Notes: generated by a model not told the origin, from the letters alone. A stretch of 64,000 nt of DNA from Caulobacterales bacterium (GCA_019510435.1 JAEKKJ010000016.1:124001-188000); one strand, 5' to 3'. Counted from the stretch's first letter, positions 9,171 to 17,864 are shown. Translations and numbers: made by a program.

Positions 9171-9539
9171 ATGAAAGTCCCGATCCTTGTGTGCACGGCC
9201 GCGGCGGCCCTCATGGCCTCATCGGGCGCGGCCCAGGCCTGCCGGCCGCACCACCACCGCGCGGTCTATTACGGCGAGTACCGCCATCCCTACGCGCGCC
9301 GCGTCGTCTATGTCCGAGAGCGCGTCTGGCGGCCCGCCCCTCGTCGCGTGGTCTATGTCTCGCCCGAGCCGGTGCGCGTCTATCGGTACGCCTCGTACGC
9401 GCCACGGGTGGTGGCCTACGACGACGACGACGCCGGCTATGGCTATGGCTACGGCGCCCGCTACGTGACGGTCCGCAGCGACGGCTGGCGACACGAACGG
9501 TACGAGCGCCGCTGCCACCACCGCCACTGGGACGACTAG
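9171..9539 (+). CDS. Small secreted Tyr/Arg/His-rich protein
   Basis: This 122-residue protein has a signal peptide ending 'GAAQAC', then low-complexity sequence with 'RRVVYVRERVW' and 'RRVVYVSPEPV' as a loose internal repeat, an acidic 'DDDDAGYGYGYG' patch, and a His-rich tail. The Cys right after the cleavage region could be lipidated, but the lipobox is poor. Such proteins are common in Caulobacterales and have no assigned function. The stop codon TAG lies inside the left boundary CTAG of a dispersed repeat. Confidence 0.7.
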   Translation: MKVPILVCTAAAALMASSGAAQACRPHHHRAVYYGEYRHPYARRVVYVRERVWRPAPRRVVYVSPEPVRVYRYASYAPRVVAYDDDDAGYGYGYGARYVTVRSDGWRHERYERRCHHRHWDD

Positions 9540-9652
9540 AGCCTGTCCCGCTTTGATGGAACCATCAAAGCGGGAGGAACAGGCTCGCCACTTTTGGTCG
9601 ACGAGCACGATTCAGGCACTTGTCGACTCCGACAAAAGTCATCGTGCTCTAG
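9536..9652. repeat. Composite two-hairpin repeat, copy 1 (117 bp)
   Basis: The element is bounded by CTAG at both ends and contains two hairpins. The first has arms around 'CCCGCTTTGATG' with loop GAAC and flanks GAGCCTGT / ACAGGCTC. The second pairs GAGCACGAT with ATCGTGCTC. Reverse-complemented, it matches copy 3 at about nine bases in ten. It lies between the 3' ends of two convergent genes and the plus-strand gene's TAG is part of its end. A bidirectional terminator role is plausible. Confidence 0.9.
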
Positions 9653-9667
9653 CGGCGCCGTCGGCTG

Positions 9668-9916
9668 TCAGCCCTCCGGCTTGCCCAGTTCCCGCCAGCT
9701 TCGCTCTTCCAGCTTGACGTCGAACTTCTTGGCCGCGGCCCGGATACGCTTCCAGGCCTCGTCGCGCTCCGCGTCGGTGACGCCCTCCACCTGGTCGAAG
9801 CGGGCGACGGCGTTGCGGACGTGGCTGGCGTCCTCCAGCGGCTCCTTGCGCTGTTTGGGGAAGGCGAATTGCCGGTCGCTCAGGTGGTCGCGGTCGGCTT
9901 CGTCGAGCCTGCTCAT
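9668..9916 (-). CDS. DUF6582-like small protein
   Basis: An 82-residue protein with the pattern 'LSDRQFAFPKQRKEPLEDASHVRNAVARF' and 'AWKRIRAAAKKF', matching a family of small proteins (DUF6582-like) found singly and in phage or conjugative contexts. The pattern describes a helical protein with a conserved 'HVRNA.ARF' core. The function is unknown. I chose the ATG at 9916 because it gives the family N terminus. Its 3' end abuts the composite repeat, and its 5' end faces the glycine riboswitch promoter region. Confidence 0.75.
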   Translation of the reverse strand: MSRLDEADRDHLSDRQFAFPKQRKEPLEDASHVRNAVARFDQVEGVTDAERDEAWKRIRAAAKKFDVKLEERSWRELGKPEG

Positions 9917-9963
9917 GATCAGGCCTCCGCTGCGCCGCCGCGATGCCGGCGGCGCGCCTGGAA

Positions 9964-9994
9964 CGTGCAGGGCGGTCGCTGGGCTCCCTGCACG
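9964..9994. promoter_or_regulatory. 9-bp inverted repeat between divergent units
   Basis: CGTGCAGGG is followed after 13 bases by its exact complement CCCTGCACG. It lies between the start of the DUF6582-like gene and a TTGAC element at 10006 that may be the -35 box of the gcv transcript. It could be an operator or a short hairpin; nothing distinguishes these. Confidence 0.45.
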
Positions 9995-10045
9995 CCCATG
10001 CCCCGTTGACTCGCGCCCCGGCCTCCACGACAACCCCTCCAACTC

Positions 10046-10240
10046 TCGCGGGAGAGGCCGGGCCATCGCGTCCGGCGCCGAAGGCGCAACCGCCCCGGAA
10101 ACGCTCAGGCAAAAGGACCGCGACGGGCTGATGAACGCTGGAAAGTTCCCTCCCTAGCCTTGGCGATGGAGGGGCGCCGAAGGAGCAGGGGATCGCCAGG
10201 CAAGCGGCGGTCCGAAATCTCTCAGGCTCTAGGGACAGCG
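10046..10240 (+). promoter_or_regulatory. Tandem glycine riboswitch controlling gcvT operon
   Basis: Two glycine aptamers are visible. Aptamer 1 (about 10046-10123) closes with TCGCGG / CCGCGA and contains GCCGAAGGCGCAAC and CTCAGGCAAAAGGAC. Aptamer 2 (about 10136-10240) closes with CGCTG / CAGCG and contains GCCGAAGGAGCA and CTCTCAGGCTCTAGGGAC. Only a 12-base linker separates them. This class senses glycine and usually switches the glycine cleavage genes on. About 80 bases of expression platform follow before the TTG start of gcvT. A candidate -35 TTGAC is at 10006. Confidence 0.95.
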
Positions 10241-10322
10241 GGGGCGTGCGAGGCCAGGGTCCTATCCCGCGAGGGATGATCGCCCGGGCGCGCGCCGGAT
10301 CGTCAGCTCAGGGTCGCCCAAC

Positions 10323-11453
10323 TTGTCCGAGACCGCCCTCAAGACCACCCCGCTCACCGAGGCGCACGTCGCGCTCGGGGCCCGCATGGTGCCGTTCGCC
10401 GGCTATTCCATGCCGGTGCAGTACCCGATGGGGGTGATGGCCGAGCACCTGTGGACCCGCGAGCATTGCGGGATCTTCGACGTCTCCCACATGGGCCAGG
10501 CCCGCCTCACCGGCGTCTCGCCGCTCTCGGCCTTCGAGGAGGTGGTCCCCGGCGACTACATCGGGCTGAAGGCGGGCAAGCAGAAGTATTCCGTGCTGCT
10601 GAACCGCCAGGGCGGGATCATCGACGACCTGATGGCGGGGCGGCCGACCTCCGCCGACGGGACGCCCGACGATGGCCTGTTCGTGGTGGTCAACGGCGCC
10701 TGCAAGGACAACGACTTCAAGGTGATCGACGACGAACTGGCCGGCCAGGTGGAGAGCCGTCGGCTGGAGGACCGCGCCCTGATCGCCGTCCAGGGTCCGG
10801 AAGCCGCAGCGGTGGTCAACGGCCTGGTCCCCGAGACCACGTCCATGGTGTTCATGGACATCCGCTCGCTGAAGGGCCTCGAGACCGACCTGATCGTCTC
10901 GCGGTCCGGCTACACCGGCGAGGACGGCTACGAGATCTCCGTACCGGCCGGCGAGGCCGCGCGGGTCTGGACCCTGCTGCTGGCCGATGAGCGTGTGCGG
11001 CCGATCGGGCTGGGCGCGCGCGATTCGCTGCGCCTGGAGGCCGGCCTGCCGCTCTATGGCCACGACCTGGACGAGACCGTCTCGCCGGTGGAGGCGGGCC
11101 TCACCTTCGCCATCAACAAGAACCGCCGCGAACAGCGCGACTTCCCCGGCGCGGCCCGGATCGTCAAGGAGCTGGCCGAGGGGCCGGCGCGGACGAAGGT
11201 TTGCCTGCGCGTGCTGGAAGGCGCCCCGGCCCGCGAGGGCGCCGAGGTGGCTGACGAGGCGGGAGCCGTGATCGGCGTCGTGACGTCCGGCGGCTATTCC
11301 CCCTGCCTCAAGGCCGGCATCGCCCTCGCCTTCGTGCCGCCCGCCTTCAAGGCCGAGGGGACGAAGCTGAAAGTCATCGTCCGCGGCAAGGCCCAGGCCT
11401 GCGAGGTCGTGGCCTCGCCGTTCGTCCCCCATCGCTACGTTCGCAAAGTCTAG
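10323..11453 (+). CDS. gcvT: Glycine cleavage system T protein (aminomethyltransferase)
   Basis: This 376-residue enzyme moves the aminomethyl group's methylene from lipoyl-GcvH to tetrahydrofolate, releasing ammonia. The N terminus '[28 protein letters not shown]' and '[10 protein letters not shown]' are diagnostic, and the folate-site segment '[20 protein letters not shown]' is intact. Translation starts at TTG, which may keep expression dependent on the riboswitch upstream. It is the first gene of a five-gene operon; gcvH follows after 11 bases. Confidence 0.97.
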   Translation: MSETALKTTPLTEAHVALGARMVPFAGYSMPVQYPMGVMAEHLWTREHCGIFDVSHMGQARLTGVSPLSAFEEVVPGDYIGLKAGKQKYSVLLNRQGGIIDDLMAGRPTSADGTPDDGLFVVVNGACKDNDFKVIDDELAGQVESRRLEDRALIAVQGPEAAAVVNGLVPETTSMVFMDIRSLKGLETDLIVSRSGYTGEDGYEISVPAGEAARVWTLLLADERVRPIGLGARDSLRLEAGLPLYGHDLDETVSPVEAGLTFAINKNRREQRDFPGAARIVKELAEGPARTKVCLRVLEGAPAREGAEVADEAGAVIGVVTSGGYSPCLKAGIALAFVPPAFKAEGTKLKVIVRGKAQACEVVASPFVPHRYVRKV

Positions 11454-11464
11454 GAGAGAGACCG

Positions 11465-11830
11465 ATGCGCTTCACCAAGGATCACGAGTGGGTCGAGCTG
11501 GAGGGCGATGTCGCCACCATCGGCGTCACCGCCCACGCCGCCGAGCAGCTGGGCGACGTGGTGTTCGTCGAGACTCCGGAGGTGGGCAAGACGGTGAAGG
11601 CCGGCGACGCCTTCGCCGTGGTCGAGAGCGTCAAGGCGGCCTCCGACGTCTACGCCCCGCTGTCCGGCGAGGTGGTCGAGGCCAACGCCGTGCTGGGCGA
11701 CGCCCCCGAGACCGTCAACGCCGACCCGGAGCGCGGCGGCTGGTTCGCCAAGCTGAAGGTCGCCAATCCTGCCGAGTACGAGGCGCTGATGGATCGCGCT
11801 GCGTACGAAGCCTTCCTGCAGACGCAGTAG
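11465..11830 (+). CDS. gcvH: Glycine cleavage system H protein
   Basis: This 121-residue lipoyl carrier shuttles the aminomethyl intermediate between the P and T proteins. The lipoylated lysine is K57 in '[15 protein letters not shown]', and the N terminus '[20 protein letters not shown]' is canonical. The SD GGAGAG precedes the ATG. It lies 11 bases after gcvT and only 3 bases before an unrelated 172-residue gene. Confidence 0.97.
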   Translation: MRFTKDHEWVELEGDVATIGVTAHAAEQLGDVVFVETPEVGKTVKAGDAFAVVESVKAASDVYAPLSGEVVEANAVLGDAPETVNADPERGGWFAKLKVANPAEYEALMDRAAYEAFLQTQ

Positions 11831-11833
11831 GTC

Positions 11834-12352
11834 GTGAGCTTCGACGTCTTTCTGATTTCGTCCAGCGCCTCGCCGAGCGGCGCGGAGGCGGACATGGCCC
11901 TGGATCGGGCGCTTGCGCTTTGCGGGGCACGGCGCGGCGCGACCGCCGACGCCGATATCGTGTTGCCTAGCGGTGACGATGTCGAATTCTTTGGCGCAGG
12001 GCCGGGCGAGGTCGGGGGAATGTTCGCTCTGCGCAGCCTCGACCAGGAGCTGGCCAACCTGATCTTCGAAGTCGCTGACGCGACGCGCTGCCTGGTCATC
12101 TTCCCAGGTGATGAACCGGCCTTCTTGCGCACGCCGGGACATGAGGGGGTGGCGCTCGACCCGGATGCTCCCGAGATCGTCGAGGTCGAAGACGCCGCCG
12201 CCCTGTTCCGGCGCTTGCACGGTCCTGCCGAGAGCTGGGCCGACTATGCCGGCAGCGTGACCGGGGCGCCTCCGCCCGACGCTCCGGAGGCGACCAACAG
12301 CGATCCCACGCTTCTCGACCGGTTCTTCAAGCGGTCGAACAAGAAAGACTGA
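11834..12352 (+). CDS. Unknown 172-residue protein inserted in the gcv operon
   Basis: A GTG-started gene between gcvH (3 bases upstream) and gcvPA (4 bases downstream). The protein opens '[16 protein letters not shown]', has a central '[22 protein letters not shown]' helix and an acidic middle, then a Pro-rich linker and a basic tail '[10 protein letters not shown]'. No signal peptide or membrane segment is seen. The opening loosely recalls small 'FDVFL' proteins that turn up as orphan immunity-like or hypothetical genes, but I cannot assign it. Third codon positions are visibly less GC-rich than in gcvH or gcvPA, which hints at later arrival. Confidence 0.75.
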   Translation: MSFDVFLISSSASPSGAEADMALDRALALCGARRGATADADIVLPSGDDVEFFGAGPGEVGGMFALRSLDQELANLIFEVADATRCLVIFPGDEPAFLRTPGHEGVALDPDAPEIVEVEDAAALFRRLHGPAESWADYAGSVTGAPPPDAPEATNSDPTLLDRFFKRSNKKD

Positions 12353-12356
12353 CCCG

Positions 12357-13691
12357 ATGCGATACCTCCCCCTCACGCCCGATGATCGCGCCCAGATGCT
12401 GGGGGTGATCGGTGCGCCGGATATCGACGCCCTGTTCGCGCACGTGCCGGCCGCCGCGCGCCGCCGCGAGCTGTTCGACCTGCCGCTGCATGCGGGCGAG
12501 ATGGAGGTGGAGCGGGAGCTGGCGGGCCTGGCCGCCCTGAACCGCGCCGCCGGCGCCGGACCCTTCTTCTGCGGGGCGGGGGCGTATCGCCACCACGTGC
12601 CGGCCACCGTCGACCACGTGATCCAGCGCTCGGAATTCCTGACCAGCTACACGCCGTACCAGCCCGAGATCGCCCAGGGCACGCTGCAGGTGCTGTTCGA
12701 ATTCCAGACCCAGGTCGCCGCGCTCACCGGCCTCGATGTGGCCAACGCCTCCATGTACGACGGCTCCAGCGCCTGCGCGGAAGCCGTGATGATGGCCCAG
12801 CGCGTCACGCGCCGGGAGAAGGCCATCCTCTCCGGTGGGGTGCACCCGCACTATGCCGCCGTCACCCAGACCATCGCTCACGCCGAGGGCATGGAGATCG
12901 TGCGCCAGCCCGCGGCCATCGACGCCGAGGCCGCCGTGATCGCCGCGATCGACGCGGAGACCGCCTGCGTGGTGGTCCAGACGCCCAACGTCTTCGGCGT
13001 GGTCACCGACGTGAGCCGGATCGCCGAGGCCGCGCACGCCGCCGGCGCGCTGCTGATCGTGGTGACGACCGAGGCCGTCTCCTTTGGCCTGCTGAAGTCC
13101 CCGGGCCAGATGGGCGCCGACATCGCCGTGGCCGAGGGCCAGTCGATCGGCAACGCCCTGAACTATGGCGGCCCCTACGTAGGGCTCTTCGCCTGCCGCG
13201 AGAAGTTCGTGCGCCAGATGCCCGGCCGGCTGTGCGGCGAGACGGTCGATGCGGAGGGCCGGCGCGGCTACGTCCTGACCCTGTCGACGCGCGAGCAGCA
13301 CATTCGCCGCGACAAGGCCACGTCCAACATCTGCACCAACTCCGGCCTCTGCGCCCTGGCGTTCACGATCCACATGACGCTGCTGGGCGGCGCCGGGCTG
13401 CAGCAGCTGGCGCGGCTCAACCATAGCCGGGCGCGAGAGCTGAAGGCGGCGGTCGAAGGTGCGGGGCTGCAGGTGCTGACGCCGCGGTTCTTCAACGAGA
13501 TCGCGGTGCGGACGAAGGGGCCCGCCACGGCCCTGGTCGAGAAGCTGGCGGGCGAGGGCATCCTCGCCGGCGTGCCCTACGCCCGGCTCGACCCCCACGC
13601 CGGGCTGGACGACGTGCTGCTGGTCGCGGCCACCGAAACCACCACCTCCGACGACATCGCGGCCCTAGCCGCGGCCCTGAACGCAGGCTGA
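12357..13691 (+). CDS. gcvPA: Glycine dehydrogenase (decarboxylating) subunit 1
   Basis: This 444-residue protein is the N-terminal half of the split P protein, which decarboxylates glycine and loads GcvH. The opening '[19 protein letters not shown]' and segments '[16 protein letters not shown]', '[14 protein letters not shown]' and '[14 protein letters not shown]' are typical of GcvPA. This half carries no PLP lysine; it pairs with GcvPB as a heterotetramer. Its stop overlaps the gcvPB start (TGATG), fitting equimolar synthesis. Confidence 0.96.
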   Translation: MRYLPLTPDDRAQMLGVIGAPDIDALFAHVPAAARRRELFDLPLHAGEMEVERELAGLAALNRAAGAGPFFCGAGAYRHHVPATVDHVIQRSEFLTSYTPYQPEIAQGTLQVLFEFQTQVAALTGLDVANASMYDGSSACAEAVMMAQRVTRREKAILSGGVHPHYAAVTQTIAHAEGMEIVRQPAAIDAEAAVIAAIDAETACVVVQTPNVFGVVTDVSRIAEAAHAAGALLIVVTTEAVSFGLLKSPGQMGADIAVAEGQSIGNALNYGGPYVGLFACREKFVRQMPGRLCGETVDAEGRRGYVLTLSTREQHIRRDKATSNICTNSGLCALAFTIHMTLLGGAGLQQLARLNHSRARELKAAVEGAGLQVLTPRFFNEIAVRTKGPATALVEKLAGEGILAGVPYARLDPHAGLDDVLLVAATETTTSDDIAALAAALNAG

Positions 13692-15271
13692 TGACCATGC
13701 AGACCATCGGACGCCCGACCCGCCCCGACAGCGACGCCGCCGCCGGCGGCTTCGCCTCCCTGACTGGCGGCCGCGGCCTGGTCCAGAGCGAGCCGCTGAT
13801 CTTCGAACTGGGCGGCTGGAACAAGACCGGTGTCGACCTCGAGCCGCCCGCGCAGGACGCGGCCGACCTCGACGGGCTGACCCGGGACGAGCTGGCGCTG
13901 CCCGGCCTCTCCGAGCCCGAGACGATGCGCCACTATGTGCGCCTGTCGCAGCTGAACCACGCCATCGACCTGGCGCTCTATCCGCTGGGCTCGTGCACGA
14001 TGAAGCACAACCCGCGGCTCAACGAGAAGGCCGCGCGCATGGCCGGCTTTGCCGACCTTCACCCGCTGCAGCCGGTCTCCACCACCCAGGGCGCGCTCGC
14101 GCTAATGGACCGCCTGGCCCACTGGCTGAAGACCCTCACCGGCATGCCGGCGGTCGCGCTGTCGCCCAAGGCCGGCGCCCACGGCGAGCTCTGCGGCCTG
14201 CTCTGCATCAAGGCCGCCCACGAGGCCGCCGGCCAGGGCCACCGCAAGGTCGTCCTGGTCCCCACCTCGGCCCACGGCACCAATCCGGCCACCGCGGCCT
14301 TCGTCGGCTACACCGTCACCGAGATCGCCCAGACCGCCGACGGGCGGGTCGACCTCGCGGACCTGGAGGCCAAGCTCGGCCCCGACGTGGCCGCGATCAT
14401 GGTCACCAACCCCAACACCTGTGGGCTCTTCGAGCGCGACATCGTCGAGATCAGCCGGCTCACCCATGCGGCCGGCGCCTACTTCTATTGCGACGGCGCC
14501 AATTTCAACGCCATCGTCGGGCGCGTGAAGCCGGGCGATCTCGGCGTCGACGCCATGCACATCAACCTGCACAAGACCTTCTCCACGCCGCACGGCGGCG
14601 GCGGGCCCGGCGCAGGTCCGGTGGTGTTGTCGCAGGCCCTGGCGCCCTTTGCGCCGGCGCCCTGGCTGGTCAGCGGGCCGGAGGGCCTGGCGCTGGTGGA
14701 GGAAGCCCGTGGCGAAGCGGCCCAGGCGTTCGGCCGGATGTGCGCCTTCCAGGGCCAGATGGGCATGTTCGTACGCGCCTACGCCTATATGCGCAGCCAC
14801 GGCGCCGACGGCCTGCGCCAGGTGGCCGAGGACGCGGTGCTCAACGCCAACTACATCAAGGCGCGGCTTTCCGACGTGATGAGCCCGGCCTTCCCCGAGG
14901 GGCCGTGCATGCACGAGGCCCTGTTCGACGACGCCTGGCTGGAGGGTACGGGAGTCACCACCCTCGATTTCGCCAAGGCGATGATCGACGAGGGCTTCCA
15001 CCCGATGACCATGTACTTCCCGCTCGTGGTGCATGGCGCGATGCTGATCGAGCCGACGGAGACGGAGTCCCGGCGCGAACTGGACCGGTTCTGCGAGGCC
15101 CTGCGTGCTTTGGCCGCAACGGCCAAGCTTGGGGAGGTCGAACGGTTCAAGGGCGCCCCCTTCCTCGCCCCCCTCCGCCGCCTTGACGAGACCCTGGCGG
15201 CGCGGAAGCCGAAACTGGCGTGGCGCCCAGAACCCGGCACTGTGGCGCCGGCGCCATTAGCGGCCGAATAG
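13691..15271 (+). CDS. gcvPB: Glycine dehydrogenase (decarboxylating) subunit 2
   Basis: This 526-residue subunit holds the pyridoxal-phosphate site: the lysine is in 'HINLHKTFSTPHGGGGPG'. 'YPLGSCTMKHNPRLNE' and 'PTSAHGTNPATAAF' are further P-protein signatures. The ATG at 13691 shares a base with the gcvPA stop; a second ATG two codons on is also possible. It ends the riboswitch-controlled operon. No lpdA is nearby, so the L protein must come from elsewhere on the chromosome. Confidence 0.96.
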   Translation: MTMQTIGRPTRPDSDAAAGGFASLTGGRGLVQSEPLIFELGGWNKTGVDLEPPAQDAADLDGLTRDELALPGLSEPETMRHYVRLSQLNHAIDLALYPLGSCTMKHNPRLNEKAARMAGFADLHPLQPVSTTQGALALMDRLAHWLKTLTGMPAVALSPKAGAHGELCGLLCIKAAHEAAGQGHRKVVLVPTSAHGTNPATAAFVGYTVTEIAQTADGRVDLADLEAKLGPDVAAIMVTNPNTCGLFERDIVEISRLTHAAGAYFYCDGANFNAIVGRVKPGDLGVDAMHINLHKTFSTPHGGGGPGAGPVVLSQALAPFAPAPWLVSGPEGLALVEEARGEAAQAFGRMCAFQGQMGMFVRAYAYMRSHGADGLRQVAEDAVLNANYIKARLSDVMSPAFPEGPCMHEALFDDAWLEGTGVTTLDFAKAMIDEGFHPMTMYFPLVVHGAMLIEPTETESRRELDRFCEALRALAATAKLGEVERFKGAPFLAPLRRLDETLAARKPKLAWRPEPGTVAPAPLAAE

Positions 15272-15274
15272 GCG

Positions 15275-15296
15275 CGCGTTAGGAAAATTTAACGCG
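15275..15296. other. 7-bp inverted repeat after gcvPB
   Basis: CGCGTTA and TAACGCG flank an eight-base AT-rich loop directly after the gcvPB stop. There is no T-tract, so a Rho-independent terminator is only weakly supported. The rest of the 120-base gap to the next gene shows nothing recognisable. Confidence 0.3.
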
Positions 15297-15391
15297 GCTG
15301 CGCCTTTACGATCTCTGCGGACGTACGCATATCAGGTGCGTGATCGGTGGGACCTCCCCGCCCCGCCGCGCGCCCCCCAGGACTAATCTAA

Positions 15392-15802
15392 GTGTCTTTC
15401 GCCATGCCCTCTTTGCGCGTCTATCGCGCCACGGACGATCTCGCGCGCGAGATCGCGGGCCGCGTCGTGCGGTTCGGCCTGCTGATCATCGGCGGGCTGA
15501 TCATGCTCGTGGGTCTGGGCCTGGCCTTCCTGCCGGGGCACCTGGGCCTGCCGCTGCTGGTGGTCGGGCTGATGATCGTGCTGCGCAACTCCTTCAAGGC
15601 GCGGCGCCAGTTCGTGCGCATGCAGCGCGCCCACCCGAAGATGGTCTTCCCGCTCCGCCGCCTGATGCGCCGCGACCCCGAGATCGTGCCGGTCTTCTGG
15701 CAGCAGACGCTGCGGGTGGAACGCGTGATCCTGAAGCGCCGCTGGCGGGTGCTGGGCAAGGCGCGCCGCCGCTGGCTGCGCCGTCGGCCGGCCGCGGCCT
15801 GA
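15392..15802 (+). CDS. Small PGPGW-like transmembrane protein
   Basis: A 136-residue protein with a GTG start, two hydrophobic segments (about residues 25-45 and 50-66) joined by 'FLPGHLGLP', and a long Arg/Lys-rich cytoplasmic tail. The pattern resembles the PGPGW putative transmembrane family, whose members have 'PGPG' in the loop; here it reads 'LPGHLGLPLLVVGL'. The function is unknown. An extremely basic C terminus, 'KARRRWLRRRPAAA', suggests contact with lipid head groups or nucleic acid. Confidence 0.65.
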   Translation: MSFAMPSLRVYRATDDLAREIAGRVVRFGLLIIGGLIMLVGLGLAFLPGHLGLPLLVVGLMIVLRNSFKARRQFVRMQRAHPKMVFPLRRLMRRDPEIVPVFWQQTLRVERVILKRRWRVLGKARRRWLRRRPAAA

Positions 15803-15928
15803 GCGGTCGGGCGACGCGGCAATAGTCCGCGCGCCGATCGATAGGTCCAAGAGCGCCGCAATCCGAGAGAGCTGAACTGAGAAGGCCGCTGTCAGGCCCG
15901 GTGTTGGTGCGGCCTATGTGTTCTTGTT

Positions 15929-16255
15929 TTGTTCTTTACAAATGAGCTGACCTCCCATATTCTCGCCTTGGTGGTGATCGGGACGCGCTCCCGGCAGGGA
16001 CGAGGGGCTGCACGGGTGTGGGATCCACGACACGAACTCCTGGAGGCCAAAGGGCAGGGTTACGCATCACTCTTCGGCACGCGCTTCGGCCACTTGGTCA
16101 TGGGGTCGATTGAAGGACAGGCAGACCGACAACGTAATGTCGCTCGGGGTCGACCGATCGAGTGGCATGTCGCCGAGCGACCAGCCAGCGACGCGATACG
16201 GGAAAACATCTGGAAGTCCGTCCCTGATGTCCTGTTTGATCCGCCGAGGTGGTGA
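15929..16255 (+). pseudogene. C-terminal remnant of a Tox-REase-5 polymorphic toxin
   Basis: The translated tail 'DPRHELLEAKGQGYASLF' followed by 'QADRQRNVARGRPIEWHVAE' is the core of the Tox-REase-5 restriction-endonuclease-fold toxin domain, with the D...ExK catalytic pattern intact. Full toxins carry long N-terminal delivery regions (T6SS, Rhs or similar); here the open frame begins after a stop at 15878 and the best start is a TTG. The first 25 residues look unrelated to the domain, so the front has been lost. GC is lower than in neighbours. The stop overlaps the immunity gene's ATG (TGATG), preserving the original toxin-immunity junction. Confidence 0.65.
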
Positions 16256-17019
16256 TGGCGCCAGCAGATCTGGATGTCGAATTCCACCTGAGCCTCGGTC
16301 GGAAGATCGCGGTCGGCTGGAATGGCAATCGCCCGCAATCCGCCGAGGACATCGCCGGTCGCCTCAAGGCGATGGTGGAATGGCTGACCGCGATGCGAGT
16401 GCTTAAGACGTCGGTCTGGCCCCTCTTCGACCGCGTGCCACGGGCGAGCGACCCCACGGTCGCTTTGCTCCCCACCGCCGATCTGGCGCAGCTTATTGAC
16501 CGCAAGGCGAGGTTCGATCCTCCACCGTTGCCTCGGCCCGTCGGCCCTACGGGCTATCATTTCGTGGTGGCCTCGAACGAGCTTCCCCGCGAGCCCACGC
16601 GCGCCAGCATCTGGTTGAAGGTGGGCATGAGCCGTCCCAGCGATGAGAATACCGTCTTGCTCAACCTTCACGGTCGCCATCCGCTCTGGGCCGATGAGGC
16701 CGGCTGCCGCGAAGCATTGCGGTTCCTGATCGCGCTTTGGGGTGCGGAATGGGGCTTGATTGGGAGCGCTCTGCGGTCGGAGTTCAGCGGAGGCGACAGG
16801 CCCCCGCCCAGCTACGCCTTGGGGGATTTCGTCTGGATGAATTGGGCAAGACCCGGGGTGAGGCGCCAATGGAAGGCCGGGTTCTGGACCCCGCCTGCGC
16901 CCGCGGACGCCGTCGAGCCGTGGCTCAATGGACAGCTGTCGGTCTGGTCGGACGGGGCTGTTTCGAACGTTCCGGGGGCCGGCGACGTGCAACGCCAGCC
17001 GCCGAGATCCGACGGCTAG
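16255..17019 (+). CDS. Imm52-like immunity protein
   Basis: A 254-residue cytosolic protein that follows the toxin remnant with a TGATG overlap (GTG starts at 16249 and 16252 are alternatives). Position, size, lack of signal peptide and features such as 'AEDIAGRLKAMVEWL', 'LNLHGRHPLWADEAG' and 'VWMNWARPG' fit the Imm52 family, known as neighbours of Tox-REase-5 toxins (for example TsiT next to TseT in Pseudomonas aeruginosa). It would bind and block the nuclease. Retention beside a broken toxin suggests protection against toxins from competitors. Its TAG stop is part of a dispersed repeat boundary. Confidence 0.65.
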   Translation: MAPADLDVEFHLSLGRKIAVGWNGNRPQSAEDIAGRLKAMVEWLTAMRVLKTSVWPLFDRVPRASDPTVALLPTADLAQLIDRKARFDPPPLPRPVGPTGYHFVVASNELPREPTRASIWLKVGMSRPSDENTVLLNLHGRHPLWADEAGCREALRFLIALWGAEWGLIGSALRSEFSGGDRPPPSYALGDFVWMNWARPGVRRQWKAGFWTPPAPADAVEPWLNGQLSVWSDGAVSNVPGAGDVQRQPPRSDG

Positions 17020-17127
17020 CACGATCACGTTTGTCGGAATCGACAAAGTCTGACTCGTGCTCGTCGATCTAAAATGCCGAGCCCGTTCTTCCCGTTTTGA
17101 TGTTCGAGCAGACGGGACAGGCTCTAG
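17016..17127. repeat. Composite two-hairpin repeat, copy 2 (112 bp)
   Basis: The same unit as at 9536 and 52836, in the orientation of copy 3 and more diverged. CTAG bounds both ends. The first hairpin pairs GTTTGTCG with CGACAAAG around GAAT; the second pairs CCCGTTTTGATG with the degraded CGAGCAGACGGG. The Imm52-like gene's stop is in its left CTAG. The atpF 3' end faces it across about 240 bases. Confidence 0.88.
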
Positions 17128-17369
17128 CGGATCGCAGATCTAAGCTTGCCAGCGCGCCGCGGGCCGTTGCGGGAGTCGAAGAGGCCCACGGACACCCGCC
17201 TCGCCGGTCGGCGCCGGATCCCAGCCTCCCCAGGCGGAGGGATCCTTGCGGTTTCGATCGGAGAGGGGACGGGGGTCCGTGGGCCGGTCGACGGCGCCGG
17301 CGTTCCCCAACGCCTGCGCCTGACCATTGACGCCGCCCGCGAGCCCGGGGGCGGCGCCGATCTTGAGGA
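17128..17369. other. Gene-free stretch before atpF with an inverted repeat
   Basis: No convincing gene lies here; the small ORFs have shadow-like composition. GGCCCACGGAC at 17183-17193 is matched by its exact complement GTCCGTGGGCC at 17275-17285. A smaller GGATCC-bounded hairpin with a CCTCC / GGAGG stem lies between them. The GTCCGTGG word is shared with the repeat at 6386-6444, so these may be related intergenic elements. It could end the atp transcript. Confidence 0.5.
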
Positions 17370-17861
17370 CTACTGCAGCTTGCCCGCCAGCTGGCCGATG
17401 GCCTGATCGATCAGCGGGTCGGACTTGGCGCCGGCCAGGCGCTGGACCAGCACCTGTTCGGCCATCTGGGCCGCGAGTTCGGCGGCGGCCGCGCGGACCT
17501 CGGCTTCGGCCTGAGCCTCGGCCTGGGCGATCTTGCGCTCAGCCATCAGGCCGCGGCGCTCCAGCTGTTCGGCCAGCTTCACCTGGGCCTCGGCCTGCAG
17601 GCGCTGGGCCTCGTCCTTGGCGTTGGCCAGCATCTCGGCGGCCAGCTTCTCGGAGGCGTCCTTCTGCGACTTCACCTGGGCCAGCAGGGCTTCAGCCTCC
17701 CGGCGCAGGGCCGCGGCCTCGTCCAGCTGGGCCTGCACCTTGGCGCCGGCGTCGCCCAGGGCCTTCCAGGCGAACCTGTGGACTCCGGCCATCACCAGGA
17801 TGCCCAGGAAGACCACGAAGGCGGCGCCCACCCAGAAGTGGGCGTCCAACAACAGTTCCAT
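17370..17861 (-). CDS. atpF: ATP synthase Fo subunit b
   Basis: A 163-residue protein with one N-terminal membrane helix, 'FVVFLGILVMAGVHRFAW', followed by a long charged coiled coil rich in Ala, Glu and Gln. It forms half of the peripheral stalk that holds F1 to the membrane sector. It is the last gene of the atpI-B-E-F'-F cluster and lies 3 bases after b'. The F1 genes are not in the window, which is usual for alphaproteobacteria. Confidence 0.92.
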   Translation of the reverse strand: MELLLDAHFWVGAAFVVFLGILVMAGVHRFAWKALGDAGAKVQAQLDEAAALRREAEALLAQVKSQKDASEKLAAEMLANAKDEAQRLQAEAQVKLAEQLERRGLMAERKIAQAEAQAEAEVRAAAAELAAQMAEQVLVQRLAGAKSDPLIDQAIGQLAGKLQ

Positions 17862-17864
17862 CGC

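Noticed and set aside
15278-15293. GTTAGGAAAATTTAAC, resembling a CtrA site
   Set aside because: Spacing between the TTAA-like halves is off from the N7 consensus and one half is TTAG, so it is explained as a chance inverted repeat.
17097-17406. Small plus-strand ORFs before atpF
   Set aside because: Low-complexity Arg/Pro/Gly sequence overlapping an inverted repeat and the atpF end.
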